A DNA stretch of 64,000 nt from Bacillus alkalisoli (GTDB taxonomy: Bacteria > Bacillota > Bacilli > Bacillales > Bacillaceae_I): the NCBI RefSeq assembly GCF_002797415.1, contig NZ_KZ454944.1, positions 3,475,456 to 3,539,455 on the forward strand, read 5' to 3'. Numbering within the stretch: the first letter of the stretch is position 1; every line of letters starts with the position of its first letter. The notes under the pieces are model-generated. The model saw only the letters and a list, made by a program, of their open reading frames with translations, was not told where the DNA came from and searched no databases. This document shows, piece after piece, positions 1-8,908 of the stretch. Position numbers and translations under genes: made by a program.

Positions 1-738
1 GTTTTTCCCTGCACTGTCCGTAAGTACTGGAATATCGCGGTAGTTGACGATAGGTAAATCTTTTATTTTATCTTCTGAGAAGTTTTTATACCATAGATCT
101 TGGATGTCTTTGTTTTCCGGTTGCCCTAATAGTGCAAGGTAGGCAACGATGACATATTCGTTATATGCAGGAAGAGGAAGTGTCCCTTTTCCTTCTTTCA
201 CGACCATGTTAATGACACCCGTATCTTTATCAGCTACAACAACACTCCAGTCAATTTCCTTTAATAGCTCTTGTGCCATTTCTAGTATATGAGGTGCTTT
301 TTCTTTAAAATGGTGGCCAGCAAAAAGAGCACCTGCTATTACGATTGACGTATCAATCGTGGAAATTTCTGATTTAATATTTTCACCTGTTTCCATATCA
401 ACGAAGTGAGCGAAAAATCCTGTTGATTCGTCACGAGCAACGGAGCAACCCTCTACTTCTCCGCGAAGAGCTTTTAATGTAGTAGTCACTTTCTCCTCCG
501 CATTATCTGTCCATCCTTCTAGATCAGCGACACAAAGGCCAATTAGACCAACGCCTGTAGCTGCAACCGAGCAACGAAAATCTGGGTTTTCTCCTAATGT
601 CATAAAACCGTCTGCATATAGGCCTGTCTTAGGGTGACGAGATGCTTCTAACAATTCATAGGAATCACGATACTGACGATCAAAGAACGTTTTTACGTCT
701 TTTGGTAATTTTGAATAAAAATCTGTTATAGGTTTCAT
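1..738 (-). CDS. GH144-like (glucoamylase-like domain) glucanase, N-terminal part
   Basis: An open reading frame of 246 codons runs off the left edge, so the C-terminus is missing. It starts at ATG 738 behind GGAGAGGAAT. The protein begins MKPITDF with no signal peptide, so it is probably cytoplasmic. It resembles the anchored protein at 3158-4489 in order and wording: a 'GLYADGFMTLGE' region, 'SVAATGVGLIGL', 'GWTDNAEEKV', 'GFFAHFVDMETG' and 'SEISTIDTSIVIAGALFAG' match the pattern of PF10091/GH144 proteins, which include endo-beta-1,2-glucanases. A LacI-type palindrome lies about 240 bp upstream. The inferred role is processing of imported oligosaccharide from the neighbouring transporters. 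The substrate is not shown by the sequence. Confidence 0.8.
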   Translation of the reverse strand, partial: MKPITDFYSKLPKDVKTFFDRQYRDSYELLEASRHPKTGLYADGFMTLGENPDFRCSVAATGVGLIGLCVADLEGWTDNAEEKVTTTLKALRGEVEGCSVARDESTGFFAHFVDMETGENIKSEISTIDTSIVIAGALFAGHHFKEKAPHILEMAQELLKEIDWSVVVADKDTGVINMVVKEGKGTLPLPAYNEYVIVAYLALLGQPENKDIQDLWYKNFSEDKIKDLPIVNYRDIPVLTDSAGKN

Positions 739-768
739 ATAAATATTCCTCTCCACTTTGTTATTATT

Positions 769-800
769 TGAATCAGTTTCATAATTACGGTGTGTTAAGT
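769..800 (+). repeat. Solo end of the ~150-bp MITE-like family
   Basis: TGAATCAGTTTCATAATTAC followed by GGTGTGTTAAGTGAAAA closely matches one terminus of the elements at 18793-18945 and 42358-42507. I could not identify the partner terminus, so this is probably a decayed or partial copy. Confidence 0.55.
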
Positions 801-964
801 GAAAAAAACAATTAATACTAAATAATTTTGCATTTTAATACTATATAATTCTGCATTAAATGTTTATTATATTTATGAATCAATATTTTCTTTTGAAATC
901 TTAAATCTATCGTCCGCGGTTCATAGATTAAAGATTCCATTCAACCTTACATGACATTTAACCT

Positions 965-1004
965 AACACTTCCATTGAAACGTTTCAATGAAAGTGTTAT
1001 TTTT
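965..1004. promoter_or_regulatory. LacI-type operator TTGAAACGTTTCAA inside a hairpin
   Basis: The perfect palindrome at 975-988 is identical to sites at 4736-4749 and 18425-18438. It is embedded in a longer inverted repeat (AACACTTCCATTGAAAC / GTTTCAATGAAAGTGTT) followed by TTTTTTATT. It may therefore act both as an operator for the GH144-like gene ending the window's left edge and as a terminator. Which function dominates cannot be told from sequence. Confidence 0.6.
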
Positions 1005-1093
1005 TATTCTAAAGTGATGAAAGCGTTTTATCAAGGGTTTTAACTAATTTATATAAAATTTCTAGAAAATGTCTTGTCTAGGAGTTGCAGCGA

Positions 1094-1119
1094 GTTTCTT
1101 ATCTAACCAGATAAGAAAC
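1094..1119. other. Perfect 11-bp hairpin
   Basis: GTTTCTTATCT, the loop AACC, then AGATAAGAAAC. There is no T-run, so it is not a convincing intrinsic terminator. It lies just upstream of the AraC remnant. Confidence 0.5.
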
Positions 1120-1223
1120 CCAGATTAAGCGTGATTTAGAATATTTACCTCTATATTACTTCTAGGTCCTCATTATCTGGCAATGCAGGGAATGGATTGT
1201 GCGGCGCCGCTTGATACCAATAG

Positions 1224-1361
1224 GCAACCGACGCAATTCATTATTACACCATTTCTACCATTGCAGATGAATTAGGATTTGAAACAATCCAGTCATTTAG
1301 CCGTTTCTTTAAAAATATGGAAGGTGTCCCCCCTACTTATTACAGAAGGAACACCGATTAA
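1224..1361 (+). pseudogene. AraC-family regulator, C-terminal remnant
   Basis: The reading frame ending TAA at 1359-1361 encodes the end of an AraC/XylS helix-turn-helix domain: 'TIADELGFETIQSFSRFF' then 'KNMEGVPPTYYRR'. This is the conserved second HTH and its tail. An in-frame TAG lies at 1221-1223 and there is no start codon or ribosome site, so only about 45 codons survive. AraC regulators commonly accompany ABC sugar operons in related bacteria. This may be a leftover of such a regulator, with the LacI protein now serving the locus. Confidence 0.8.
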
Positions 1362-1505
1362 TTACAAACGTTCCGTTGTGCGATTTTGTACTTAAACTAT
1401 CGGTTTTATGTGGAAGGAAAATGAGTAAAATAGTATAAAAAAAGTGAATGAAGATACCATATTAAGCTAAACCTAAGCAGATAAAAAATTTTTGGAGGAA
1501 ATTAT

Positions 1506-2513
1506 ATGCCAGAAAAATCAGCAATTACGTCATCTGAATTAGGTGTATTATGGCTTACGTATCAAGAAAAGACAATGATTTTACGTATGTTAGAATATTT
1601 TATAGAGCAAGCCGATGACGAAAAAGCCAAGACTATTATGAATAATCTATATGGAGAGATAGCCCCTTATGTTGGTACTATTATAGAAATTTTTCAAAAT
1701 GAAGGGGCGGTCATCCCAGTTGGCTTCATAGCTGAGGATGTCAACAAAGAGGTGCCGAAATTATATGATAATGGTTTTGACATCATGTTTGTTCGCCTAT
1801 TGAAACAAATTAGTACGGGGCTTCACGCATTAAATATGACGATGACTTATCGAGAAGATATTATACTGATGGTGAACGAGCTAGCTGCCATTACGCAAAA
1901 GTATTACAACCTTTGTACACAATATTTACTTGAAAAAGGATTACTTGTTAAATCTCCTCATGTTTCTATGCCAAAATCAGTTGAATTTGTGAAAGATAAG
2001 CATTATTTGACTGGACACTCCGTTAGTCCGTTTAGCGAAAAACGTTCATTAAATACAGTGGAAGTTGCGCATCTTCATCATTCGATTGAATCAAATATTA
2101 CGGGTCTTCAAATGATTATAGGTTTTGCTCAATGTGCAAATGAAAAAGAAGTAAAAACCTTCTTTAATGAGGGTGCTGAACTTGCTAAAAGTATGATAAA
2201 GGAATTTAGTGAAGTCTTGCTTGAAAACGGGACACAAGTTTCTCAAACAGCAGGTGGCAATGCAACTCGTTCAACAATACCACCCTTTTCCGATAAGTTG
2301 ATGATGTATTGCACGAGTCTTTTTTGTAGTTTTTCGATGGGAAGTGGCTCATTAGGGACTGCTTTGAGTTTACGAAATGATTTGCCACCTAAACTGGCGA
2401 TTTTTATGAAAGATGTATTTGAATATGCTCATAAAGGTGCAAAAATTATGATTAAAAATGGTTGGATGGAAGAACCACCTCAAACAGAAGAACGCAATCA
2501 TCTGTTGAAGTGA
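1506..2513 (+). CDS. DUF3231 family protein
   Basis: 335 residues, starting at ATG 1506 behind TTGGAGGAAATTAT. The protein has the two-repeat layout of DUF3231: each half holds helices with motifs such as 'YGEIAPYVGTIIEIF' and 'FFNEGAELAKSMIKEFSEVL'. The family is common in spore-forming Bacilli and has no established biochemical function. The length is typical. It is the only plus-strand gene in the first 28 kb. A small truncated reading frame and a terminator follow. Confidence 0.85.
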   Translation: MPEKSAITSSELGVLWLTYQEKTMILRMLEYFIEQADDEKAKTIMNNLYGEIAPYVGTIIEIFQNEGAVIPVGFIAEDVNKEVPKLYDNGFDIMFVRLLKQISTGLHALNMTMTYREDIILMVNELAAITQKYYNLCTQYLLEKGLLVKSPHVSMPKSVEFVKDKHYLTGHSVSPFSEKRSLNTVEVAHLHHSIESNITGLQMIIGFAQCANEKEVKTFFNEGAELAKSMIKEFSEVLLENGTQVSQTAGGNATRSTIPPFSDKLMMYCTSLFCSFSMGSGSLGTALSLRNDLPPKLAIFMKDVFEYAHKGAKIMIKNGWMEEPPQTEERNHLLK

Positions 2514-2523
2514 GTGATGGAGG

Positions 2524-2643
2524 ATGAAGGAGTATAGAAAGCCTAAAAAACATGAAGCCTTATTATGGAATATAGCTTTACCAGGGTTCGGTCAGTTTCT
2601 AAATAACTTTTCAGCTCTTCAACTATCGCGTGGCGTTAGTTAA
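2524..2643 (+). pseudogene. Truncated small membrane-protein gene (N-terminal fragment)
   Basis: Forty codons from ATG 2524, with GGAGG just upstream: 'MKEYRKPKKHEALLWNIALP' then 'GFGQFLNNFSALQLSRGVS'. The first ~27 residues look like the start of a short Bacillus membrane protein of the 'ALPGFGQFLNG' type. The rest diverges and stops early, which suggests a truncation. I cannot name the parent family with certainty. Confidence 0.55.
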
Positions 2644-2660
2644 AGAATCAAATATAATCA

Positions 2661-2697
2661 AAGGACTTAGAGAACTGAAAATTTCTAAGTCCTTTTT
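2661..2697 (+). terminator. Intrinsic terminator
   Basis: AAGGACTTAGA, a loop, then TCTAAGTCCTT followed by TTTGTT. It closes the DUF3231 transcription unit. Confidence 0.8.
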
Positions 2698-2705
2698 GTT
2701 GTGAA

Positions 2706-3142
2706 TTATACTGTGAAATGCAATGTGAAAGTGATGTGATAGCTATTGTGAATTGCCTTGCGATTTCCTGTTTTGCACCTCTGAAAATAGTAGTTGGTTT
2801 TTAATATCTTTGATAAAAATACAACCATTTTCCATTGGCCGTCCGTATCCAACTTCAACATTCCATTCGTGCCTATAGTTTTAATGGTCATTTCCGTAAA
2901 TTGATCACCCTGTGTTACATTCGTCATTTCTACTGTTGCGTATTCAATTTCAACGCCATCTAAGATTTCATAATTTCTAACAATAATGACAGAAGATATC
3001 TAGGTGGTAATTCAATTGCTTCACCACCAAATAATAACTCACCATTTTCATAAATCACTGTATCTTGTGTTACTTCATCATAGTTACCGCAAATAAGAAC
3101 GATTCCCTTCCATTTGTAACCTTGATTCATTAATACTGACAT
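2706..3142 (-). pseudogene. Frameshifted hypothetical gene
   Basis: Two adjacent minus-strand frames join into one protein if a single frameshift near 2990-3005 is repaired. The first half is 'MSVLMNQGYKWKGIVLICGN...ELPPRYLL'. The second continues 'SVIIVRNYEILDGVEIEYAT' into 'VEMTNVTQGDQFTEMTIK'. Both halves share style and the sequence between them is open in the second frame. No family is recognised. It sits just downstream of the GH144-like gene on the same strand. A sequencing error cannot be excluded. Confidence 0.55.
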
Positions 3143-3157
3143 GGAAGGTCCCCCTAA

Positions 3158-4489
3158 TTACTCTTTGGAATCTACTAATCCAACTTTTTTCATACCTTCT
3201 TGCACGTACTTATTTTTCATCATTGTCTCCCAAACAAAGTCTGATCGATAATTTTCTATCATTAGTAACGTGATACCTTTATCAATCCCTAAACTATCCT
3301 CTGCATACCAATGAGGTGTTAAATCTAAGTTAAAAGCTCCTTTAAGGCCGTGTTCTCCCCATAATTCTGGGAAGTTCTCATAATAGTTTTCTAAAGCCGC
3401 GATGGACTCTTCCGGAGTAAATACAATTGAACCAGCTGCACCAGCTGTCGCGATTGTTCCGTCTGTGAAATGTGCCGTGTTGTCATAACCAGAAGGAGAT
3501 GAACCATATAAACCTTCATAACCTTTTGGACCGTCACTTGCTGTTAATCCCCACGCATTTGGACCAAATGTTTCAAACCTGTCCATATTATCAATAGAAA
3601 ATTGTCTGCTCGCAATGGATGCAATGACAGAGTTTTCGAACCAGTCTACTCCCTCTCTATCCACTTTCCCTCGTAAGTCAAACCAAGCATGAGAAAACTG
3701 ATACGTAAAGATAGAACCGAACCAAGAATGAATAAATGGCTCCCCATCTCCATACGCTTGCTCATGTCGGATAAAATCATAAAAAGTCTCTTCATTTACT
3801 GGATGTGTAGGAGATGCAACCGCAAGAAAATAAAGCATTAGCTGTTCAGCATAAAAATCCCAAGCTCCAGAGAATCCATCTTCTGGTGTGTAAGACATGT
3901 AAAACATATTACGGTCTGGATTTAAATACCATTCCCAGTTTACTTGCTTATAAAGTTCGTCTGCTTTTTTCTTAATGTCACCTTTAAAATATTCCCCAGC
4001 TTGTAGGGCACCGCTTACTAAAATGGCAGTATCAATAATGGACACTTCACTTTTTCCAGCTCGTTTTGCGGTGTTCATATTTAAGAAGTGATAATATACT
4101 CCATTAATATGTTCAGCGTTATTAAGCATCGTATCGAGCGTACCGTTTACGCGCTCTTCGGCTTCTTCTTTTGTAATCCAACCTCTTTCCGCTCCAATCG
4201 TAATGGCTGTTAAGCCAAAACCGACTGATGCAATACTAGATAATGTTGGATTACCTGGAGCTCTGTCACGAATTAAGCCGTAACCCGGGCTATTATGATC
4301 AACATTTGCTTCGTTCCAAAAAAATTCAAAGCTTTTTTGGCTTTCTAATTCTAAAATTTCTGGTTCATCTTTATTTATTTTTACGGAATCATCTTTATTT
4401 GCTATAAAATTAACTGCAGCTGCAACCGTGAAAATAATGACAAGAGCAGCAATAGATCCTATTATTAGTGCTTGTTTTTTTGTTTTCAT
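3158..4489 (-). CDS. Membrane-anchored GH144-like glucanase
   Basis: 443 residues from ATG 4489, chosen because TCTGGAGAT sits nine bases upstream. A longer start at 4555 would run into the GC-rich repeat. Residues 1-35 are a basic tail plus a hydrophobic segment (IIGSIAALVIIFTVAAAV), so the enzyme is exported and anchored or has a signal peptide. The remainder matches the PF10091/GH144 layout: 'GYGLIRDRAP', 'SIASVGFGLTAITIGAERGW', 'SIIDTAILVSGALQAGEYF', 'FSGAWDFYAEQLMLYFLAV', 'FGPNAWGLTASDGPKGY' and 'FNLDLTPHWYA'. GH144 includes endo-beta-1,2-glucanases; acting outside the cell to make oligosaccharides for the ABC transporters is the inferred role. A LacI-type operator lies upstream at 4736. 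Confidence 0.8.
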   Translation of the reverse strand: MKTKKQALIIGSIAALVIIFTVAAAVNFIANKDDSVKINKDEPEILELESQKSFEFFWNEANVDHNSPGYGLIRDRAPGNPTLSSIASVGFGLTAITIGAERGWITKEEAEERVNGTLDTMLNNAEHINGVYYHFLNMNTAKRAGKSEVSIIDTAILVSGALQAGEYFKGDIKKKADELYKQVNWEWYLNPDRNMFYMSYTPEDGFSGAWDFYAEQLMLYFLAVASPTHPVNEETFYDFIRHEQAYGDGEPFIHSWFGSIFTYQFSHAWFDLRGKVDREGVDWFENSVIASIASRQFSIDNMDRFETFGPNAWGLTASDGPKGYEGLYGSSPSGYDNTAHFTDGTIATAGAAGSIVFTPEESIAALENYYENFPELWGEHGLKGAFNLDLTPHWYAEDSLGIDKGITLLMIENYRSDFVWETMMKNKYVQEGMKKVGLVDSKE

Positions 4490-4536
4490 GTATTTATCTC
4501 CAGATTCATTTATTTTTTTAAACTCTGTTAAATACC

Positions 4537-4668
4537 GCAGATGATTTCCGCGCAAGTCTCCGCTTTCCGCGGGCGGGCCGGGAGCCTCCTCATCGCATTC
4601 GCGACTGCGGGGTCTCCCGCTCCCCGCTTCTCCCGCAGGAGTCTCCGACTTGCACGGAAATCATCTGC
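4537..4668. repeat. GC-rich dispersed repeat with inverted ends
   Basis: A 132-bp block much richer in G+C than its surroundings. Its ends are inverted copies: GCAGATGATTTCCGCGCAAG at the left and CTTGCACGGAAATCATCTGC at the right. The interior contains further complementary GC stretches (for example CCGCTTTCCGCGGGCGGG). The sequence resembles a repeat I recall as common between Bacillaceae genes. This is the only copy in the window. Its function is unknown. Confidence 0.75.
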
Positions 4669-4735
4669 TAGAGAGGTTTTTAAAATCAGCAATATACTTT
4701 AACACAGCCCAATTATGTTCATTCAATAAATAGGA

Positions 4736-4749
4736 TTGAAACGTTTCAA
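4736..4749. promoter_or_regulatory. LacI-type operator
   Basis: A perfect TTGAAACGTTTCAA palindrome between the last permease gene and the anchored glucanase gene, about 250 bp upstream of its start. It suggests that the glucanase has its own regulated promoter within the same regulon. Confidence 0.7.
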
Positions 4750-4765
4750 CCCTATAAACAATTGA

Positions 4766-4796
4766 AGTCAGCAACCTAGATTGCTGACTATTTTCT
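4766..4796. terminator. Hairpin at operon end
   Basis: AGTCAGCAA, the loop CCTAGA, then TTGCTGACT. The T-rich tail is on the plus-strand side (ATTTTCTT), so as a terminator for the minus-strand permease operon it is only moderate. Confidence 0.45.
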
Positions 4797-4802
4797 TAAT
4801 AT

Positions 4803-5762
4803 TTACTCTCCGGTTATACCTGAGCGATCGATACCTTCTACGAACCATTTTTGAGTTAAGAAGTACACAACTAAAAGTGGTAAGATCGTTAGCATGGTAC
4901 CTGCCATTCTTATACCTTCGTTGATGTTATTATCTGCTCCACCTTCTGCTCCTGAGTACAACTGATTGTACGTGGCAACGAATTTATTCAATTCTAGTGG
5001 TAATGTTGTTAATGAGTTACCAAAGTATAGAGCAGCTAAATAAGTTTCATTCCAATACCATACGAAAGAGAATAAGAATGAAATGATGAAAGCTGGCACC
5101 GCCATTGGAATTGCGATAGTGAAGAATATGCGGAAATATCCAGCACCGTCCAACTGAGCTGCTTCTTCTAAAGATTTCGGTATCATTCTAAAGAACTGAT
5201 AAAAGATTAAAATGAATATAGCACTATTGATTCCTTGCCCTAACACAGCCGGAATAAAGAATGATTGAATGTTTCCTAGAATGCCTAGTTCATTAAAGAA
5301 TACATATCTAGGGATCATTGTTAATTGCGGCGGTATGATAAATGTTGCTAAAACGAATACAAACAACGTTTTCTTAAATGGAAACTCAAATCTTGCGAAA
5401 CCATATCCAATTACTGCCGCAACAGCAGTCTGTGCTACAGCAGGTAGAACTGTTACATACAATGTCTGAACTAATGTCGGAAGGAATTTTAGGACGTCAT
5501 TGGCTCTTCCATAGTTGTCTAAATAAATCTGTGTCGGAATCCAATTTACTAGAGGATTTAGGATGTCCGATAGTGACTTTAAGCTATATGATCCCATATA
5601 TAATAAAGGGTATAAATAAACAAAGCCAATTCCTATTAATAGGATGTATACGAAAGCCTTTAAAATCAGTCCAGTTTGCCCTCTATGACCGAGGAAAAAT
5701 CGTAAAACCGAACTGCTAGCATGACTTATTTTTTCCTTATACTCTAATACTTTGCTTGCCAC
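4803..5762 (-). CDS. Sugar ABC transporter permease, MalG type
   Basis: 319 residues from GTG 5762 behind GGAGGGATTATA. Six hydrophobic segments are visible. The binding-protein-dependent permease EAA loop is 'EEAAQLDGAGYFRIFFTIAI'. The long loop before it and the C-terminal 'QKWFVEGIDRSGITGE' are typical of the MalG/UgpE half. It lies 12 bp after the partner permease gene (5775-6641), making the last gene of the minus-strand operon before the hairpin and operator. Confidence 0.9.
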   Translation of the reverse strand: MASKVLEYKEKISHASSSVLRFFLGHRGQTGLILKAFVYILLIGIGFVYLYPLLYMGSYSLKSLSDILNPLVNWIPTQIYLDNYGRANDVLKFLPTLVQTLYVTVLPAVAQTAVAAVIGYGFARFEFPFKKTLFVFVLATFIIPPQLTMIPRYVFFNELGILGNIQSFFIPAVLGQGINSAIFILIFYQFFRMIPKSLEEAAQLDGAGYFRIFFTIAIPMAVPAFIISFLFSFVWYWNETYLAALYFGNSLTTLPLELNKFVATYNQLYSGAEGGADNNINEGIRMAGTMLTILPLLVVYFLTQKWFVEGIDRSGITGE

Positions 5763-5774
5763 TATAATCCCTCC

Positions 5775-6641
5775 TTATCCATATTTTCTGTTCACTCTCA
5801 TTGTAAGTAACCCTACACTTAACGATAATATGACCGCAATTACTAAGAAATAAATCCAAGCAAGTGCAGATGCATAACCTAATCCTGTATTAATGTTGAA
5901 CATATTGACTTGAATATGATCAATAACTGGATTTAAAGCAAATATTGAATACATAACAATCGTGTAAATCGTATTAACGATGACCATTGGCATCAGGCTT
6001 GGTAGTGTTACTTTCCAGAAACATTCCCAATTAGAAGCACCATCAATTTTTGCCGCTTCATAAATTTGCTTATCCATCTTTTGTAATCCAGCTAAGAAAA
6101 TTAAAATTTGTACACCTGAGAACCAAAGAATGAAAATAAGGTTATCCATTAAATAAATAACAATCGTATTTAAAAAACCTTCCGTCCCCGACATCATCAT
6201 TGCAAAAATCGCATATTCCTCAATGGAAGGGATGGAAGTAACTCCTTGTTCCATTAACTCCCTCATAACAGGTCCACTGGCAATAATAACTGGTAAGAAA
6301 AATATTGTTCGGAAAAACCCTTTAAATCGAATCGGCATATTTAAAAGTAACGCGATGATTAAAGAGAAAACAATAATAATTGGAACAGAAAGTACTAACT
6401 CCTGTATGAATGTTAATATTTTTTGTGTAAAAACTGCATCTACAGCGAATGCATATTCAAAGTTTGAAAACTTTACAAAATCAGTTTGAATCCCCTCTGT
6501 TGTAACCCTCACCTTTTGAAAGCTTAAAAAGAGGGAATAAAATACCGGAAATGCCGTTAGTAGAGCAAAGCCAATTAGCCAGGGGGAAATAAATGCAAGG
6601 CCAATCAAACTTTTTTTCGTTTTCATCGAAAGGTTTTTCAT
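5775..6641 (-). CDS. Sugar ABC transporter permease, MalF type
   Basis: 288 residues. The start ATG overlaps the stop of the upstream DUF5696 gene by four bases, implying translational coupling. The N-terminus 'MKTKKSLIGLAFISPWLIGF' is the usual MalF/UgpA start, and the EAA loop reads 'EAAKIDGASNWECFWKVTLP'. It pairs with the MalG-type permease immediately downstream. The operon holds a second permease pair at 10940-12750. Confidence 0.9.
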   Translation of the reverse strand: MKNLSMKTKKSLIGLAFISPWLIGFALLTAFPVFYSLFLSFQKVRVTTEGIQTDFVKFSNFEYAFAVDAVFTQKILTFIQELVLSVPIIIVFSLIIALLLNMPIRFKGFFRTIFFLPVIIASGPVMRELMEQGVTSIPSIEEYAIFAMMMSGTEGFLNTIVIYLMDNLIFILWFSGVQILIFLAGLQKMDKQIYEAAKIDGASNWECFWKVTLPSLMPMVIVNTIYTIVMYSIFALNPVIDHIQVNMFNINTGLGYASALAWIYFLVIAVILSLSVGLLTMRVNRKYG

Positions 6642-8908
6642 GATGTCTTATCCCCCTTGTTCATGACCTGAAAACCAGATGCCTCTACTTGAAACCCTTC
6701 TGTCACAAACGGTTGATCCGTATAGTTGACAATGATAGATACTCCGTTTGAGTAGGTCACTTCCACTACACCTTTTTGGTGAACATAACGACTTTCAATC
6801 GTAGCACCTTCCACTTGACCAAGACTTTCCTGAACAAGTTCATACTGTCTTACAATTTCACTTTCCCATACAGAAAATTGTGACGTATATAAATCTCTTG
6901 AAGGTGTATTCATCAATAAATGAGATGGTTCCGTTGTTAAATAGAACGATGGGTTTGCACCATATTCTATCATTCTTAACACTTCTTCATCCCTATTAAA
7001 GTGGAAGTTTGAAAACGGAGCGTAATATGGTACATATCCCTTTAATACAATTTGCAAAAACGGAACCGTATCCGTTACAAAACTAAAATTAGAAGAATAC
7101 ATTGGAATATCGTAGTAACGCCCTGTCTCTGACCATAAATAATCATTCGGCTTATATAAAGATAAAGGCCCAAGCTCTTCTGATAATAATTGATGCATTT
7201 CTGTATAGACAGTTACATTGTCGGAACGATTCGTTGTTCTTCTAGAATTGAAATCAGAAAATAACATGCTAGCTGTTGAATCAATTGCTATGTTAGAAAT
7301 ACCTAGTTTTTCGTATTCTTTCATGTCGTTTTGTGCCATTTCAAGAGAAACTGACGGACTTAATAAATAGTAGTCTCTGTCATACCTTTTAAATTGCATC
7401 GTTTCTCCATTTATTTTTCTAGCTACATCCGTGCTTCCAGAATAACCAGAAGCCCCTCTAAACGCCTTTGTATAATCTGTGTAGAAAGAAAGATCAATTT
7501 CTTTTCCTTCTAAAGTGTTAATAGCATCTTCAAAGTCAGAAGTACTACCTAATTTCTTTTCGATTGGGAACTTTTTCGGTAAGGTACCAGTTAACCCACC
7601 TTTTGACCATCCACGATAAACAACATTCATTTTATCTACATTTTGTTGTTGAAGCTTATCGATATATGTTGGCAAGTCATTAATACTAGTCATTTCAACA
7701 ATGGTATCCCATATTAATCCTTTTTTCACTTCGCCGCCTAAAAATTCTAATCGTACATCCGCACGGTCTTCATTTTTCGCGAGCTTTCCAGATTCGACTA
7801 AATAGTCTTGATAGTATTTAGCCATTCCTACATAATCAGCATCCTCGTCCGCTAAAAATGCAATTCTTTGTTGAATATCGAACTGATTTCTTTCATTTTG
7901 ATACGTTCTATAACCGCTCATACTTCTACTAGTTGGTTGGAAGTATTGGTAACGATAATGATACTCAGAATAAATCCAGTTGAAATCTGTCGATACACCA
8001 GCTGGATATGCGACAAGTTCGCTATTAAAGCTTCCGCTTTCAATAATCGTGAATAATCCATGTTGTTTTGCCCCGTGTACGAGTCCAAATACTGGCATCG
8101 AAATTTTTTCTGGTGGGCTTATATCATTGTTTGGGTCAGAGACTACTTGAGAATAGCCTTCATCTTTTCCGTAAACAAATGCTTGATAAGGTGAATTAGC
8201 ACTTGTACGTTCACCAAATCTCATTAAGGCTCCACTACCATCCGGGATAAACATGTATCCATCTATTGTTTTGGATTCGACTGCTCCTAAGAACGGGTAA
8301 AGACGCATAGATACTAACTTCACTTTTCCGTCTTCGGTTAGTTTTTCCTCAGGAACATAAACCACAATGGAATCTTCTTCTAATGTAACTTGTAATTGAA
8401 AAGCAATACCTGCATTTTTATATTCAATATCTGCCGTAAAGCCATTCTCTATATATTGCATATTAGGCTTAATGTTGTTGGAGATAAGGTCTTCGCTCGC
8501 TTCCTTATTTTTATCATCTACGTACGTAATGGTCACAGCAGAATTCGCCATATTTCTCCATCTTGTATTTAAACGATAATCTCCATCTTCCTCTAAACCT
8601 GAGTTCCAAACATAGCCAGTTCTTTGATCCATTATTTTCAAAGCTAGAGAATCAGGATGAACATATAGTGCTAATGTTGAATTTTGAGCAACCTGTTCAA
8701 AGCCATCCATGCTTGTTTCTACTTCAATAGGAGAAACATCTCTCTCTGGCTTTGTAAACTGATTGGAGGAATATCGGAACGTCTGTTTAGAAAGCTCCTC
8801 TTGTACTTCCGTCACTTCTGTTTCTGGTTCTTCATTAGATAAGGACGTCGCAATAACTTGTATTGGGAATATCAGAACAATTAGTAGCAATATCCATTTC
8901 TTAGACAC
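6638..8908 (-). CDS. Secreted DUF5696 protein, possible cryptic glycoside hydrolase
   Basis: 756 residues from GTG 8908 behind AGGAGGTGATTCTTC. A signal peptide is visible (KKWILLLIVLIFPIQVIATS). The N-terminal ~300 residues look beta-rich. The middle contains TIM-barrel-like strands such as 'EIDLSFYTDYTKAF' and 'KLGISNIAIDSTASMLFSDF', where D543 sits at a strand end as a nucleophile would in clan-D-like hydrolases. The C-terminus is a small beta domain ('GVVEVTYSNGVSIIVNYTDQ'). DUF5696 proteins travel with Yip1-NHL proteins and sugar transporters in bacilli and paenibacilli. Catalysis is inference only; a sugar-binding role is equally possible. Confidence 0.75.
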   Translation of the reverse strand: MSKKWILLLIVLIFPIQVIATSLSNEEPETEVTEVQEELSKQTFRYSSNQFTKPERDVSPIEVETSMDGFEQVAQNSTLALYVHPDSLALKIMDQRTGYVWNSGLEEDGDYRLNTRWRNMANSAVTITYVDDKNKEASEDLISNNIKPNMQYIENGFTADIEYKNAGIAFQLQVTLEEDSIVVYVPEEKLTEDGKVKLVSMRLYPFLGAVESKTIDGYMFIPDGSGALMRFGERTSANSPYQAFVYGKDEGYSQVVSDPNNDISPPEKISMPVFGLVHGAKQHGLFTIIESGSFNSELVAYPAGVSTDFNWIYSEYHYRYQYFQPTSRSMSGYRTYQNERNQFDIQQRIAFLADEDADYVGMAKYYQDYLVESGKLAKNEDRADVRLEFLGGEVKKGLIWDTIVEMTSINDLPTYIDKLQQQNVDKMNVVYRGWSKGGLTGTLPKKFPIEKKLGSTSDFEDAINTLEGKEIDLSFYTDYTKAFRGASGYSGSTDVARKINGETMQFKRYDRDYYLLSPSVSLEMAQNDMKEYEKLGISNIAIDSTASMLFSDFNSRRTTNRSDNVTVYTEMHQLLSEELGPLSLYKPNDYLWSETGRYYDIPMYSSNFSFVTDTVPFLQIVLKGYVPYYAPFSNFHFNRDEEVLRMIEYGANPSFYLTTEPSHLLMNTPSRDLYTSQFSVWESEIVRQYELVQESLGQVEGATIESRYVHQKGVVEVTYSNGVSIIVNYTDQPFVTEGFQVEASGFQVMNKGDKTS

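Noticed and set aside
4490..4555. Longer N-terminus of the anchored glucanase (start at 4555)
   Set aside because: It would run into the GC-rich repeat, and the ATG at 4489 has a proper ribosome site and begins a normal membrane-anchor sequence.
5269..5719. Plus-strand frames over the permease genes
   Set aside because: Antisense shadows of a well-supported permease gene, with no ribosome site.
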